From positions 1-53,107 of the forward strand of contig NZ_JANINU010000040.1 in NCBI RefSeq assembly GCF_024508875.1: a stretch of DNA of 53,107 nt, given 5' to 3'. Within the stretch, counting starts at the first letter, position 1. Each line of letters opens with the position of its first letter. The notes under the pieces are model-generated. The model did not search any database. It saw nothing but the letters and a program-made list of their open reading frames with translations, and was not told the origin of the DNA. The position numbers and the translations under genes are program-made. Of this stretch, positions 17,560-26,227 are shown piece after piece. This DNA comes from Phenylobacterium sp. (lineage in GTDB: Bacteria > Pseudomonadota > Alphaproteobacteria > Caulobacterales > Caulobacteraceae).

Positions 17560-18573
17560 ATGACGCAGTCCCCGCCCGCGCTCCTGCCGACCTTCGCGTT
17601 CGACGCCTCCGAGCTGCCCGAAGCCGAGCAGTTCGACGCCTTCGCGGCCCACGTCGCCAATTCGCGCTGCACGCGGCCAGTCGATGGCGGACCGTTCCTC
17701 GCCAAGGTCCGCTTCTGGATGATGGACCCGCTGCTGATCTCGGACCACCGGCTAGGCGCCTTCTCGTTCGAGCGCGACGAGGCGATGGTCCGCGCCACGC
17801 CCGCCGACCACTATTCCCTGGTGGTGCTGCTGGACGGCGCCATGCGCTTCCCGCGCCCCGGGGGCGACCTGGTCGTAGAGGCGCCAGGGGCCAGCCTGAC
17901 CGACCTGCGGCGGCCCGAAACCATGCATGCCACCGAGAACCACACCATCCAGATCCAGATCGCCCGCTGGTTCCTGGACGAGGCCCTGCCGCCGGTGGAC
18001 GTCCACGGCCCCCTGCCCCAGACGCCGGCGGTCAAGGTGCTGATCGACTTCGTCGCCGCTCTGGCGCGCCAGCTTCCCGAGATGCCGGCCACCAGCGGCC
18101 CGCCCATGGCGCGCGTTATCCGCGACCTGCTCGCCAACGCGCTCGTCGGCATGCCGCCCCGCATCGATCCCACCGACGGCCGCCAGCCCGTCCGGCTGAA
18201 GGTGATCCGCTACATCGAGAGCCAGCCCATGGGCCGCTTCGACCTGGACCATCTCTGCCACGAGCTGGGTCTGAGCCGCGCGTCCCTGGCGCGGGCGTTC
18301 AAGGGCGACGGCGGCGTGCTGGCCTATGACCGACGGCGACGCCTGCTGGCGCTGCACAGCCGCCTGTCCGACGCCACCGAGCCGCGGAGCGTGGCCGAGC
18401 TGGGCTACGCTTACGGCTTCCCGGACAACGCCCACCTGAGCCGCGTCTTCCGCGACACGTTTGGCTATGCGCCCTCCGAGGTTCGCCGGCAGGTCGCGGG
18501 CGTCATGCCGCACGTGGCCGAACCCGGCAGCCTGGCCGATGTCTACAAGACGGCGCTGCGAAACCTCTCCTAA
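17560..18573 (+). CDS. AraC-family transcriptional regulator
   Basis: A 337-residue regulator. Residues 20 to 190 resemble the AraC_binding_2 ligand/dimerisation domain, and the last 100 residues hold the paired helix-turn-helix (FDLDHLCHELGLSRASLARAF, then VAELGYAYGFPDNAHLSRVF, FGYAPSEVRRQ). It is divergent from the MBL-hydratase-SDR operon with about 170 bases between starts, so it probably controls that operon. The ATG at 17560 gives a natural N terminus; no effector can be named. Confidence 0.9.
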   Translation: MTQSPPALLPTFAFDASELPEAEQFDAFAAHVANSRCTRPVDGGPFLAKVRFWMMDPLLISDHRLGAFSFERDEAMVRATPADHYSLVVLLDGAMRFPRPGGDLVVEAPGASLTDLRRPETMHATENHTIQIQIARWFLDEALPPVDVHGPLPQTPAVKVLIDFVAALARQLPEMPATSGPPMARVIRDLLANALVGMPPRIDPTDGRQPVRLKVIRYIESQPMGRFDLDHLCHELGLSRASLARAFKGDGGVLAYDRRRRLLALHSRLSDATEPRSVAELGYAYGFPDNAHLSRVFRDTFGYAPSEVRRQVAGVMPHVAEPGSLADVYKTALRNLS

Positions 18574-18684
18574 AGTCTGACGCTGGCGGACAACTCTTTG
18601 ACGCAGCCGCACAACCGCCGCGCGCGGTCCGCCGCTAGCCTCGCGCGCAGGGTTGTCACGGCTTCGGGTTCGAGGGTTTTTCCT

Positions 18685-19455
18685 ATGCGTCTTGCGTTCG
18701 CCGCTGCGGTCACCGCCGCCGCCTGCCTTGCCACGCCGGCCTCGGCCGCCCTGCTCGCGCGCCCGGGCGGGTTCTACTACGACACCGTCCTCGACATCAC
18801 CTGGATGGGCGACGCCAACTACGCCAAGACAATCGGCTTCAGCGACACCGGCCTCGTCAGCCAGCAGGGGGCCAGCTATCTCGCGGACGGCTACCTCTAC
18901 TTCAACGAGGCGACGAAGGTCCTCTATTCCGACTGGCGCCTCCCCACCCTCGGCCCGGACGTGGGCGACTACGACCCGCTTCTGCCCGGCGCCGGGGGCC
19001 AGGTTCCGAACGGCCAGGGCGCCGTCGGGACGGGCTGGGGCACGCCTGAGGACAGCGGCATCTATTCCGAGCTCGGCTGGATGTACTACGCCAACCTCGG
19101 CGGCCAGCCGCGCTGCGTGCTGGTGGGCCCCGGACCTTGCGAGTTCAACCCGAACTACGGCCTTCCCGACCTCGTCGGCGGGCCGGACAAGGGGCCGTTC
19201 GCCAACCTGCAGCTCGACTTCTACTGGACCGACACGAAGGTCGTGAACGACGACATCTACTGGGCCTTCACCTTCGACGACGGCAACCAGAACCCGCGCG
19301 CGCCCAGACAGGGTCGTGATGCGGTCTCGTACGTCTGGTTGGTTCACGACGGCGACATCGCAGCCGTGCCCGAACCCGCTACCTGGGCCCTTATGATCGC
19401 CGGCTTCGGCATGGTGGGCGCGGCGTTGCGCCGACGGCGAACCGCACAGGCCTAA
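18685..19455 (+). CDS. PEP-CTERM sorted protein, DUF1566 (Lcl C-terminal)-like
   Basis: A 256-residue exported protein. The first 22 residues are a signal peptide (MRLAFAAAVTAAACLATPASA). The middle carries DUF1566-like landmarks: LDITWMGDANYAKT, DWRLPTLG, FYWTDTKV and YVWLVHDGDI. The C terminus is a complete PEP-CTERM sorting tail, VPEPATWALMIAGFG, a hydrophobic helix, then RRRR. Such proteins are processed by exosortases in exopolysaccharide-producing bacteria; no exosortase lies in the window. The ATG at 18685 begins the signal peptide. The stop overlaps that of convergent trxC. Confidence 0.9.
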   Translation: MRLAFAAAVTAAACLATPASAALLARPGGFYYDTVLDITWMGDANYAKTIGFSDTGLVSQQGASYLADGYLYFNEATKVLYSDWRLPTLGPDVGDYDPLLPGAGGQVPNGQGAVGTGWGTPEDSGIYSELGWMYYANLGGQPRCVLVGPGPCEFNPNYGLPDLVGGPDKGPFANLQLDFYWTDTKVVNDDIYWAFTFDDGNQNPRAPRQGRDAVSYVWLVHDGDIAAVPEPATWALMIAGFGMVGAALRRRRTAQA

Positions 19456-19895
19456 GCGGCCGCTCCGAACTGCTCCACCCAGCGGCGGAACACGCCAGGG
19501 TCCGATAGGCCGGCCTGCTGGGCGGCGACCTTGCCGTCCTTGAAGCAGAACAGGGCCGGGATGCCCTGCACCCGGAAGCGGCCGGCGAGTTCCGGGTTGG
19601 CGTCGACGTCCACCTTGATGAACCGCGCCCGCGGCTCCAGATCGGCGGCCGCCCGCGCGAAGATCGGGGCCACCGCCCGGCACGGCCCGCACCAGGCCGC
19701 CCAGAAGTCCACCACCAGGGGCAGATCGCTCCTCGCCAGGTGCTTTTCGAAGCGCGCGCCGTCCAGCGCCACCGGCTCGCCGGTGAACAGCGGCTTCCCG
19801 CACTTCCCGCATTTCGCGCCGTCGCCGAGGCGGGCGGGCGCGAGCCGGTTGGTGGCGTCGCAATTTGGGCAGACCACGTGCAGGGCGTCGGGCAT
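19452..19895 (-). CDS. trxC: Thioredoxin 2
   Basis: A 147-residue thioredoxin of the TrxC type. The N-terminal zinc ribbon (VCPNCDATN and CGKCGKPLF) precedes a thioredoxin domain with the redox centre WCGPC (Cys69, Cys72), FIKVDVDANPELAGRFRVQGIPAL with the cis-proline, and a normal C terminus. Length fits the family (E. coli TrxC 139 residues). It reduces cytoplasmic protein disulfides and is often linked to oxidative stress. It stands alone on this strand, convergent with the PEP-CTERM gene, and the stops overlap by four bases. Confidence 0.95.
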   Translation of the reverse strand: MPDALHVVCPNCDATNRLAPARLGDGAKCGKCGKPLFTGEPVALDGARFEKHLARSDLPLVVDFWAAWCGPCRAVAPIFARAAADLEPRARFIKVDVDANPELAGRFRVQGIPALFCFKDGKVAAQQAGLSDPGVFRRWVEQFGAAA

Positions 19896-19995
19896 CGCTT
19901 CTCCTTCGCCGTATCGAACGCCGGACGCCGCAGTTCGGTTGAATGACGCGGCGTCGGCAGGCTAGCTGCGATCCAACGATAGCGAGGAGACGTCC

Positions 19996-21144
19996 ATGGG
20001 CCAGATCAAAGACCGGCCGGATACCGCCCTGGCCGAACGGCTGGACCCCATCATCGACGCCGCCCTGGCCGAGGGCCGGGTCGCGGGCGCGGTGGCCCTG
20101 GTGGCGAAGGACGGGAACCTCGCCTACGCCCGCGCCGCCGGCCAGGCCGACGTCGAATCCGCCCGACCGATGACGTTGGGCGCCATCTTCCGCGCCTCGT
20201 CCCTGACAAAGCCCATCGTCACCGCCGCCGCCCTCTCGATGGTCGAGGACGGGACGATCGGCCTGGACGATCCGGTGACGCGGTATTTGCCGGCCTTCCA
20301 GCCCAGATGGGATGGCCAGCCGCCGACGATCACGTTGCGCCACCTGCTGACCCACACCGCCGGCTTGTCCTACGGCTTCATGCAGCCGAACGACGGCCCT
20401 TACCTCAAGCTGGGCGTGTCCGACGGCATGGACCAGCCGGGCCTGTCGTTCGAGGAGAACCTCGCGCGGATCAGCGAGGCAGGCCTTTTCTTCCCACCCG
20501 GCGCCGCGTGGCTCTATTCGGTGGGCATGGACGTGCTGGGCGCCGCCATGCAAGAGGCCGCCGGCCGACCGCTGGGCGAGGTGGTGGCCGAGCGCGTCAC
20601 CCGCAAGCTGGGCATGGCGGACACCGGCTTCTCGGTCAGCGACCGCGGCCGGCTCGCCACGGCCTATGCCGACGGCCCGCCGCCGGTCCGGATGGGCGCG
20701 ACCTACACCGTCCCCTTCGCAGAACTCTCCGGCATCCGCTTCGCGCCCGACCGCATCTTCGACCCGGGCTCGTTCCCCTCCGGCGGAGCCGGCATGGTTT
20801 GCAGTGCGCCCGACTTCCTGACCTTCCTCGAAGCGATCCGCACCGGCGGCGGGCCCCTCGTCGGCGCCGAGACCGCACAAGCCATGCGCACCAACCAGAC
20901 CGGCGGGCACGCCATTGTCACCAGCGGTCCGGGCTGGGGCTTTGGCTTCGGCGGCGCGGTGATGCTGGACCCCGCGGCCTCGGGCTCGCCCCTGCCGGCC
21001 GGCGCCTGGATGTGGGGTGGGGTCTATGGGCACAGCTGGTTCGTGGCCGGCGACACCAGCTTCGTTCTGATGACCAACACCTCCACCGAGGGCATGAGCG
21101 GGCGGCTGTCGCAGGAGATGTTCGCGGCGGTGGCGGGAAGCTAG
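19996..21144 (+). CDS. Serine hydrolase of the beta-lactamase (class C)/esterase family
   Basis: A 382-residue protein with the SxxK motif SSLTK (Ser69, Lys72), RHLLTHTAGLSYG, the tyrosine motif WLYSVGMD in place of YxN, and a C-terminal WGGVYGHSW segment at the usual KTG position. This matches EstB-like esterases and related serine hydrolases rather than true beta-lactamases. No signal peptide is visible, so the enzyme is likely cytoplasmic. The AGGAGACG before the ATG at 19996 is a good ribosome-binding site. It is followed 64 bases later by the M20 peptidase gene. Confidence 0.88.
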   Translation: MGQIKDRPDTALAERLDPIIDAALAEGRVAGAVALVAKDGNLAYARAAGQADVESARPMTLGAIFRASSLTKPIVTAAALSMVEDGTIGLDDPVTRYLPAFQPRWDGQPPTITLRHLLTHTAGLSYGFMQPNDGPYLKLGVSDGMDQPGLSFEENLARISEAGLFFPPGAAWLYSVGMDVLGAAMQEAAGRPLGEVVAERVTRKLGMADTGFSVSDRGRLATAYADGPPPVRMGATYTVPFAELSGIRFAPDRIFDPGSFPSGGAGMVCSAPDFLTFLEAIRTGGGPLVGAETAQAMRTNQTGGHAIVTSGPGWGFGFGGAVMLDPAASGSPLPAGAWMWGGVYGHSWFVAGDTSFVLMTNTSTEGMSGRLSQEMFAAVAGS

Positions 21145-21208
21145 CGGCGGGTCTTGTGATCGGCGGTGCGCCGGTGGAATAGTCCGGCCCTCTCCGGGAG
21201 GGTTATCG

Positions 21209-22624
21209 ATGTTCAGGTTCGCCGCGGTCCTGGCCGCCACCACCATGCTCGCCGGCGCGGCCCACGCGCAGACGCCGAAGCCGCAACCCGGCGAGCCCGC
21301 CTTCCGGGCGCTGTACAAGGAGTTGGTCGAGACCAACACGACCTTCTCTGCCGGGAGCTGCACCTTGGCCGCCGAGCGGATGGCCGCGCGCCTGAAGTCC
21401 GCCGGATTCGCCGACAGCGACATCACCCTCTTCACCCCGCCCGACAAGCCCAAGGACGGCGGCCTGGTGGCCGTGCTGCCCGGCAAGGACCCGAAGGCCA
21501 AGGCGATCCTGCTGCTGGCCCACATCGACGTGGTCGAGGCCAAACGCGAGGATTGGGAGCGCGATCCGTTCACCCTGGTTGAGGAGAACGGCTACTTCTA
21601 CGCGCGCGGCGCATCCGACGACAAAGCCCAGGCCGCCATCTGGACCGACCTGCTGATCCGCCTGAAGCAGGAGGGCTACAAGCCCCGCCACGCCATCAAG
21701 GTAGCCCTGACCTGCGGCGAGGAGGGCGGCGGCCAGGTCAACGGCGCGGCCTGGCTGGCGGCCAACCGACGCGACCTGATCGACGCGGCCTTTGCCCTGA
21801 ACGAGGGCGCCGGCGGTGCGCTGGACGTGGCTGGCGGCAAGCCGGTGGTCCACAACATCCAGGCCGGCGAGAAGAGCTCGGTGAGCTTCCGGCTCGAAGC
21901 GACCAATCCCGGCGGCCACTCGTCGCGCCCGGTGCCGGACAACGCTATCTACCAATTGGCCCGGGCCATCGACGGCGTCGCCGCCTACCAGTTCCCCGTC
22001 CAGATGAACGACACGACCAAGGCCTACTTCTCGAAGATGGCCCCGATCGTGGGCGGCGAGATGGGCGCGGCCATGACCGCGATCGTCGCGAACCCGAATG
22101 ACGCCGCGGCCAACGCCACGCTCAGCAAGGACGCCAACTACAACGCCATCCTGCGCACCACCTGCGTCGCCACCCAGATCTCGGGCGGCCACGCGCAGAA
22201 CGCCCTGCCCCAGCGCGCCAACGCCACGATCAATTGCCGCATCTTCCCGGGCGAATCCCCGGCCGCCGTGCGCGACGCGCTGATCAAGGCCGTGGGCGAC
22301 GCCAAGGTCGAGGTCTCCCAGCCGCCCAAGGGCCGCGGCGAGAAGACCGCCCCGCCGCTGACGCCCCAGGTGGTCGGGCCGATCGAGAAGGTGTCGAACC
22401 AGATGTGGCCCGGCATCCCCGTGGTGCCCGTGCTGCAGGCCGGCGGCACCGACGCGGGTCCGCTGATTGCGGTAGGCATCCCGACCTATGGCGTCTCGGG
22501 CATCTTCTACGATCCCGACCTCGGCCGCCTGCACGGCCTGAACGAGCGGATCGGCGTGAAGTCGCTGCTGGACGCGCGCGAGTTCAGCTACCGCCTGGTG
22601 AAGCTCTATGCCGAGGCCAAGTGA
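21209..22624 (+). CDS. M20-family metallopeptidase, exported
   Basis: A 471-residue dizinc peptidase with a signal peptide (MFRFAAVLAATTMLAGAAHAQ). Metal and catalytic residues are in place: LLLAHIDVVE (His105, Asp107), GASDDKAQ (Asp138), TCGEEGGG (Glu171, Glu172), and a C-terminal AGGTDAGP/GRLHGLNERI region with the last histidine. The insertion between the two catalytic halves is the usual dimerisation domain. It probably trims peptides or dipeptides in the periplasm. The stop overlaps the GTG start of the next gene. Confidence 0.92.
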   Translation: MFRFAAVLAATTMLAGAAHAQTPKPQPGEPAFRALYKELVETNTTFSAGSCTLAAERMAARLKSAGFADSDITLFTPPDKPKDGGLVAVLPGKDPKAKAILLLAHIDVVEAKREDWERDPFTLVEENGYFYARGASDDKAQAAIWTDLLIRLKQEGYKPRHAIKVALTCGEEGGGQVNGAAWLAANRRDLIDAAFALNEGAGGALDVAGGKPVVHNIQAGEKSSVSFRLEATNPGGHSSRPVPDNAIYQLARAIDGVAAYQFPVQMNDTTKAYFSKMAPIVGGEMGAAMTAIVANPNDAAANATLSKDANYNAILRTTCVATQISGGHAQNALPQRANATINCRIFPGESPAAVRDALIKAVGDAKVEVSQPPKGRGEKTAPPLTPQVVGPIEKVSNQMWPGIPVVPVLQAGGTDAGPLIAVGIPTYGVSGIFYDPDLGRLHGLNERIGVKSLLDAREFSYRLVKLYAEAK

Positions 22625-23085
22625 CGGCCATCAAGCTCTGGATCGCCGCCAGCCACGACGCCGCCCACCGCAACGGCGGCTGGGCGTTCGTGCGCACGGG
22701 CCTGGGTGAGCCGATGGGTTGGGCGGGCGGCGACCGGCGCACCACGCGGGCGCGGACAATCCTCTCCGGCTTTCTGGCCGCGCTGAAGGATTTGCCGGCC
22801 GACGGGTCGCTGGCCGTGGTCGCGCCGCGCGCCGACGCTCTCGTCCTGCACGCCCTGTTGAAGCCGCCGGGCAAGCCGCCCGAAGACGACCTCGACCTGC
22901 GCGCTGTGCTAGCGAAGGGGCTGGAGGGTCGCGCCTGGACCTTGGCGGTCGGCGATCCGGCGGGTCCGACACCGGTGTCCTTCGTCGCCGCCTGGTCCGA
23001 GACCGCCAGCGACAAGGCGAAGATGGGCGGCGCGTTCCAGATCGCCATCCCGAAGACCAACGTCGCCAAGGCCAAGGGGCTTTAG
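22621..23085 (+). CDS. RNase H-fold-like protein lacking catalytic residues
   Basis: A 154-residue protein that starts with GTG overlapping the M20 stop (GTGA). The pattern of strands and helices follows RNase HI: a first strand KLWIAASHD leading to NGGWAFV (compare the GGWGVI of RNase HI), a helix with TTRARTILSGFLAALKDLP (compare [15 protein letters not shown]) and a strand with SLAVVAPRADALVL. The aligned positions of the first Asp, Glu48 and Asp70 are not acidic, so nuclease activity is unlikely. I infer a degenerate RNase H-like fold used for binding; it may instead be an unrelated family. Confidence 0.65.
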   Translation: MTAIKLWIAASHDAAHRNGGWAFVRTGLGEPMGWAGGDRRTTRARTILSGFLAALKDLPADGSLAVVAPRADALVLHALLKPPGKPPEDDLDLRAVLAKGLEGRAWTLAVGDPAGPTPVSFVAAWSETASDKAKMGGAFQIAIPKTNVAKAKGL

Positions 23086-24442
23086 CCGCGCTTCCGGACT
23101 CCGAGGATGTAGGCGCCCGTCGCCAGCGCCAAGGCCGGCAGTCCGTAGGCCAGCGTCAGCCGGAACGGCTCCGTGAAGGCCGTGGTCGCCAGGATGGCCG
23201 CCATCAGGCCGGCGCCCGCGAGGCTGCCCCAGGGATGGCCCCACATGCGGAACGCCAGCGTGTCGGCGGCGACTCGCCGGCGGAAGGCGAGGTGCGTGAC
23301 GAAGATCATCATCCAGGTGAACATGGCGCCGAACATCGACACCGAGATCATCAGGGTGAAGGCCTGCTGCGGCCAGAGCGCGTTCAACGCCCCCGCCACC
23401 GCTACGCCAACGCTGGAGAGCATCAGCGCCCAGACCGGCGCGCCCAGGCGGTTCAGCCTGCCCAGCACCGACGGCGCCTCCCCCGCGCGCGCCAGCGAGA
23501 ACATCATCCGCGTCGCCGCGTAGAGCTGGCTGTTCATGGCCGACAGTGCGGCGATCAGGATCACGAAGTTCATGATCCCCGCGGCGCCCGGCACGCCGGT
23601 GGCCGCCATCACGCGGACGAACGGACTGCCGCCAGCCGCCGCCTGGGTCCACGGCATGATCGCCAGCATCAGGGCCAGGCTCGCCAAGTAGAAGACCACC
23701 AGCCGGAACAGGGTGGCCCGGAACGCCCGGATCACCGCCCGCCGGGGCTCGCTTGCCTCGCCCGCCCCACCGCGATCACCTCGATGGAGAGGTAGCTGAA
23801 GATCGCCAGGATCACCGCCACCCACATGCCCCACGCCCCGTTGGGCAGGAAGCCGCCGTGCGCCACATAGTTCGAGAAGCCGATGCCGGACTCCGGCCTC
23901 GCGCCGAACACCACAGCCGCACCGAGGACGACGAAGGCCACGATGGCCACGACCTTGATGAGCGAGAAGACGTACTCCAGCGTCCCGAACACGCGCACGC
24001 TCACGGCGTTGATCGCCACCAGCCCAGCCGAGAAGCCCGCCACCCACCACCAGCCGGGCGCGTCCGGCAGCCAGAACTTCATGTAGAGCGCGACCGCGGT
24101 CACCTCCGTCCCCACCGCCAGCACCAGGCAGGACCAGTAGGCGTAGCGGACGAGGAATCCGGCCAGGGGCCCGAGGAACTCCTCGGCATAGACGCCGAAC
24201 GATCCGGCGGTCGGCTGCGCCACGGTCATCTCAGCCAGGGCGCCCATCAGCAGCAGGGCGATCACGCCGCCGATGGCGTAGCTCACCAGCACCGACGGCC
24301 CCGCAATGCCGATGGCGAAGCCGCTGCCCAGGAACAGGCCCGTGCCGATCGCGCCGCCGATGGCGATCATCGAGAGCTGGCCGCTGGTCAGGCTACGATG
24401 CAGTCCGGCTTCCCGCGCGAGCGGCTCGTGGGTCTCGTCCAT
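23082..24442 (-). pseudogene. Amino-acid permease (APC/AAT family), frameshifted
   Basis: The N-terminal 225 residues (24442 to about 23770) form a normal amino-acid permease start (LTSGQLSMIAIGGAIGTGLF, PTAGSFGVYAEEFLGP). Reading then runs off frame after SYLSIEVIAVG into RARQAS and a stop near 23732. In the next frame the protein continues as GEASEPRRAVIRAF and runs to a natural end at 23082. The break lies at the run CCCC, 23765-23768; one extra C (G on the coding strand) would restore about 453 residues with the expected VIAVGAGEASEP junction. Either the gene is broken or a base was lost in sequencing. It lies downstream of a MarR gene. Confidence 0.85.
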
Positions 24443-24497
24443 CGTCCGTAGACGTCGCGCGCGCCGGACGCCGCGGTCAAGCCACCGAAGCAGTCCC

Positions 24498-24944
24498 CTA
24501 CGGAATCTCGCTCATCCAGACGCGCAGCGCCTTCAGGAACGGCAGCGCCTCGCGGAACTCCTTCTGGGTGAAGCCCTCGCGCAGCTTCTCCGCCTTGGGC
24601 CGTATCGCCGCCATGGCGCGGCCATAGGCTTCCCACCCGCCGCCGGTGATCCGCACACGCTTCTTGCGCCGGTCGGCAGAGCAGCCCTCGACGGCGACCA
24701 GCCCCGTCCGCTCCAGCCGCTGCAGCGTGTTGGTGATGGCGCCGGGCGTCATCTTCAGCGCCTGCGCGATGCTGGCTGGCGTCAGGTCCTCGCCCCGCCG
24801 GGCGATGAGGTTCAGCACCTCGTACTGCGGGTAAGTGAGTCCCACCGGCAGGGCCCGCGAGATCGCCGTCCGCACACCGTGCTCGATCAGGCTGATCTCG
24901 TCGAAGACCTGGACCTCGGGATGCTCCTCAATGACAGCGCCCAT
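24498..24944 (-). CDS. MarR-family transcriptional regulator
   Basis: A 148-residue winged-helix regulator: QYEVLNLIARRGEDLTPASIAQALKMTPGAITNTLQRLERTGLV, then the wing with CSADRRKKRVRIT, and dimerisation helices at both ends. Length is normal. Twin perfect palindromic operators lie 40 to 70 bases upstream, most simply read as sites for autoregulation. The downstream gene on the same strand, 55 bases away, is the frameshifted amino-acid permease, a likely target. The effector is unknown. Confidence 0.92.
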   Translation of the reverse strand: MGAVIEEHPEVQVFDEISLIEHGVRTAISRALPVGLTYPQYEVLNLIARRGEDLTPASIAQALKMTPGAITNTLQRLERTGLVAVEGCSADRRKKRVRITGGGWEAYGRAMAAIRPKAEKLREGFTQKEFREALPFLKALRVWMSEIP

Positions 24945-24983
24945 GGCGTCCCCTTCCGAATCTTCGGCTGGAGAAGCATTCCC

Positions 24984-25015
24984 TTCAATCTTGAACGAAA
25001 CCTTTCAAGATTGAA
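24984..25015. promoter_or_regulatory. Twin MarR-type operators
   Basis: TTCAATCTTGAA (24984-24995) and TTCAAGATTGAA (25004-25015) are each palindromes of the form TTCAA-NN-TTGAA, and the two are exact reverse complements of one another, extending by two more bases on each side. Their centres are 20 bases apart, about two helical turns, so two dimers would sit on the same face. They lie upstream of the MarR gene. The rest of the 308-base gap 24945-25252 holds nothing else I can support. Confidence 0.75.
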
Positions 25016-25252
25016 GGAGCGAACCGCCCGCCGTCCCCCGGCTTTGCGCGCCCGCACCGGCCGTCCCCTGCCTTCCGCTCGACGGCAGATGGTGTCGCGG
25101 GCGGGGCAGAGCAAGACAGGACTAGCGGGATACTGCCCCGCGTTCGCCGAACGTTGCGCTCGGGGCGCAGCAGGGCGGCTAGCATGTGGCCGCCGATCAC
25201 CAGGGCGCCCGCGCCCCGCCACTGAGCGCAAGGGATCGTCCGGCTAGGGCCC

Positions 25253-26203
25253 CTAGGCCTGCCGCGTCCTGGGGATCGCCGCGGCGTACAGGACGCGACC
25301 GCCCGCGTCCCGGAACTGCAGATCCAGCGTCTCGGCTCCGAGGCGGAAGGCGGCAAAGCCCGGCCGGCCGAGGCAGAAGCGGGTGCCGGGGATGGGGCGC
25401 ACGCGCCCCCCGTCGGATCCCGCGCCCGTGCAGATGTAGTCGACCGCGCCCCGCCGGATGTGCTGCAGGTCGTGGTCGTGGCCGTTGATGTAGGCCTGGA
25501 CCCCGAACGCCTCGAGCAATGGGGCGACCCGCGCAATCAGGACCGGCGAGTCGCCGTGGGCGCCCGAATAGATCGGGTGGTGCCCGACCACGATCTTCCA
25601 GCGTGCTCGCGACCGCGCTAGCGCGTTCCGCAGCCAGGCGATCTGGGGTTCGGCTTCCTCCGCCCACCAGTGCCCGCGGCAGAGCTGCTGCACGCGCTCG
25701 TCGAGGTTGGCGTCATCGACCAGCGGCGAGGTATCGAGCACGAACAGGTCGAGATCTGGAATGCCGACGGCCGCGCCCGAGGCCTGATAGTACCGCGCGG
25801 GCATCCGCCACCGCCGGCTGAGCCGGGTGTAGGCCACCTGGGCGTCGGGGACCCCGCGATAGTCATGATTGCCAAGCGCCGCGAACCACGGCGTCTGCAG
25901 GCCCGGATCGACGTAGACGCCCTCGAACGAGTCCTTCCAGTGCGGGTCTCGCACCGAGGCGACGCCGCCGGGATAAAAGTTGTCGCCGGCGGCGATGACG
26001 AACCGGCTGGCGACCTCGCGCGCCGCCGACGACAGCCCCCGCGCGACCGCCGACTGCACGGGGTCACCATGCCGTCCCCAGTCGCCCAGGGCCACGAATC
26101 CCGCCGGCTCCAGGGCGCGAGCCGCGGCCAGCGCGGGCGCCGAGGCCAGGGCCGCCAAACCGCCCAGCAATGCGCGGCGAGCCAACGGTGCGTTGCCGAA
26201 CAC
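25253..26203 (-). CDS. Metallophosphoesterase, purple acid phosphatase-like, exported
   Basis: A 316-residue protein with the complete calcineurin-like metal set: VALGDWG, AAGDNFYPGG, ALGNHDYRG, VGHHPIYSG and NGHDHDLQ. The layout matches tartrate-resistant (type 5) acid phosphatases. The N terminus (LARRALLGGLAALASAPALA) is a Tat-type signal with twin arginines, so the enzyme should be exported folded. The start is taken as the GTG at 26203 just ahead of the signal; it leaves only 24 bases to the divergent gene at 26228. No phosphate-regulon genes are adjacent. Confidence 0.88.
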   Translation of the reverse strand: MFGNAPLARRALLGGLAALASAPALAAARALEPAGFVALGDWGRHGDPVQSAVARGLSSAAREVASRFVIAAGDNFYPGGVASVRDPHWKDSFEGVYVDPGLQTPWFAALGNHDYRGVPDAQVAYTRLSRRWRMPARYYQASGAAVGIPDLDLFVLDTSPLVDDANLDERVQQLCRGHWWAEEAEPQIAWLRNALARSRARWKIVVGHHPIYSGAHGDSPVLIARVAPLLEAFGVQAYINGHDHDLQHIRRGAVDYICTGAGSDGGRVRPIPGTRFCLGRPGFAAFRLGAETLDLQFRDAGGRVLYAAAIPRTRQA

Positions 26204-26227
26204 GAGCGGCGCAGCTAGGCCTCTCCC

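Noticed and set aside
18598..18641. TTGACG and GCTAGCC as a promoter for the PEP-CTERM gene at 18685
   Set aside because: The spacer is 30 bases, too long for a sigma-70 promoter.
19996..21144. Antibiotic-resistance beta-lactamase
   Set aside because: No signal peptide, YSV instead of YxN and no KTG; the protein fits EstB-like esterases better.
17752..21573. A 1273-codon open frame on the minus strand
   Set aside because: It lies antisense to four genes with clear families (AraC, PEP-CTERM, serine hydrolase and part of M20) and over trxC in another frame. The translation is low-complexity (His/Gly/Arg/Val) as expected of GC-rich antisense.
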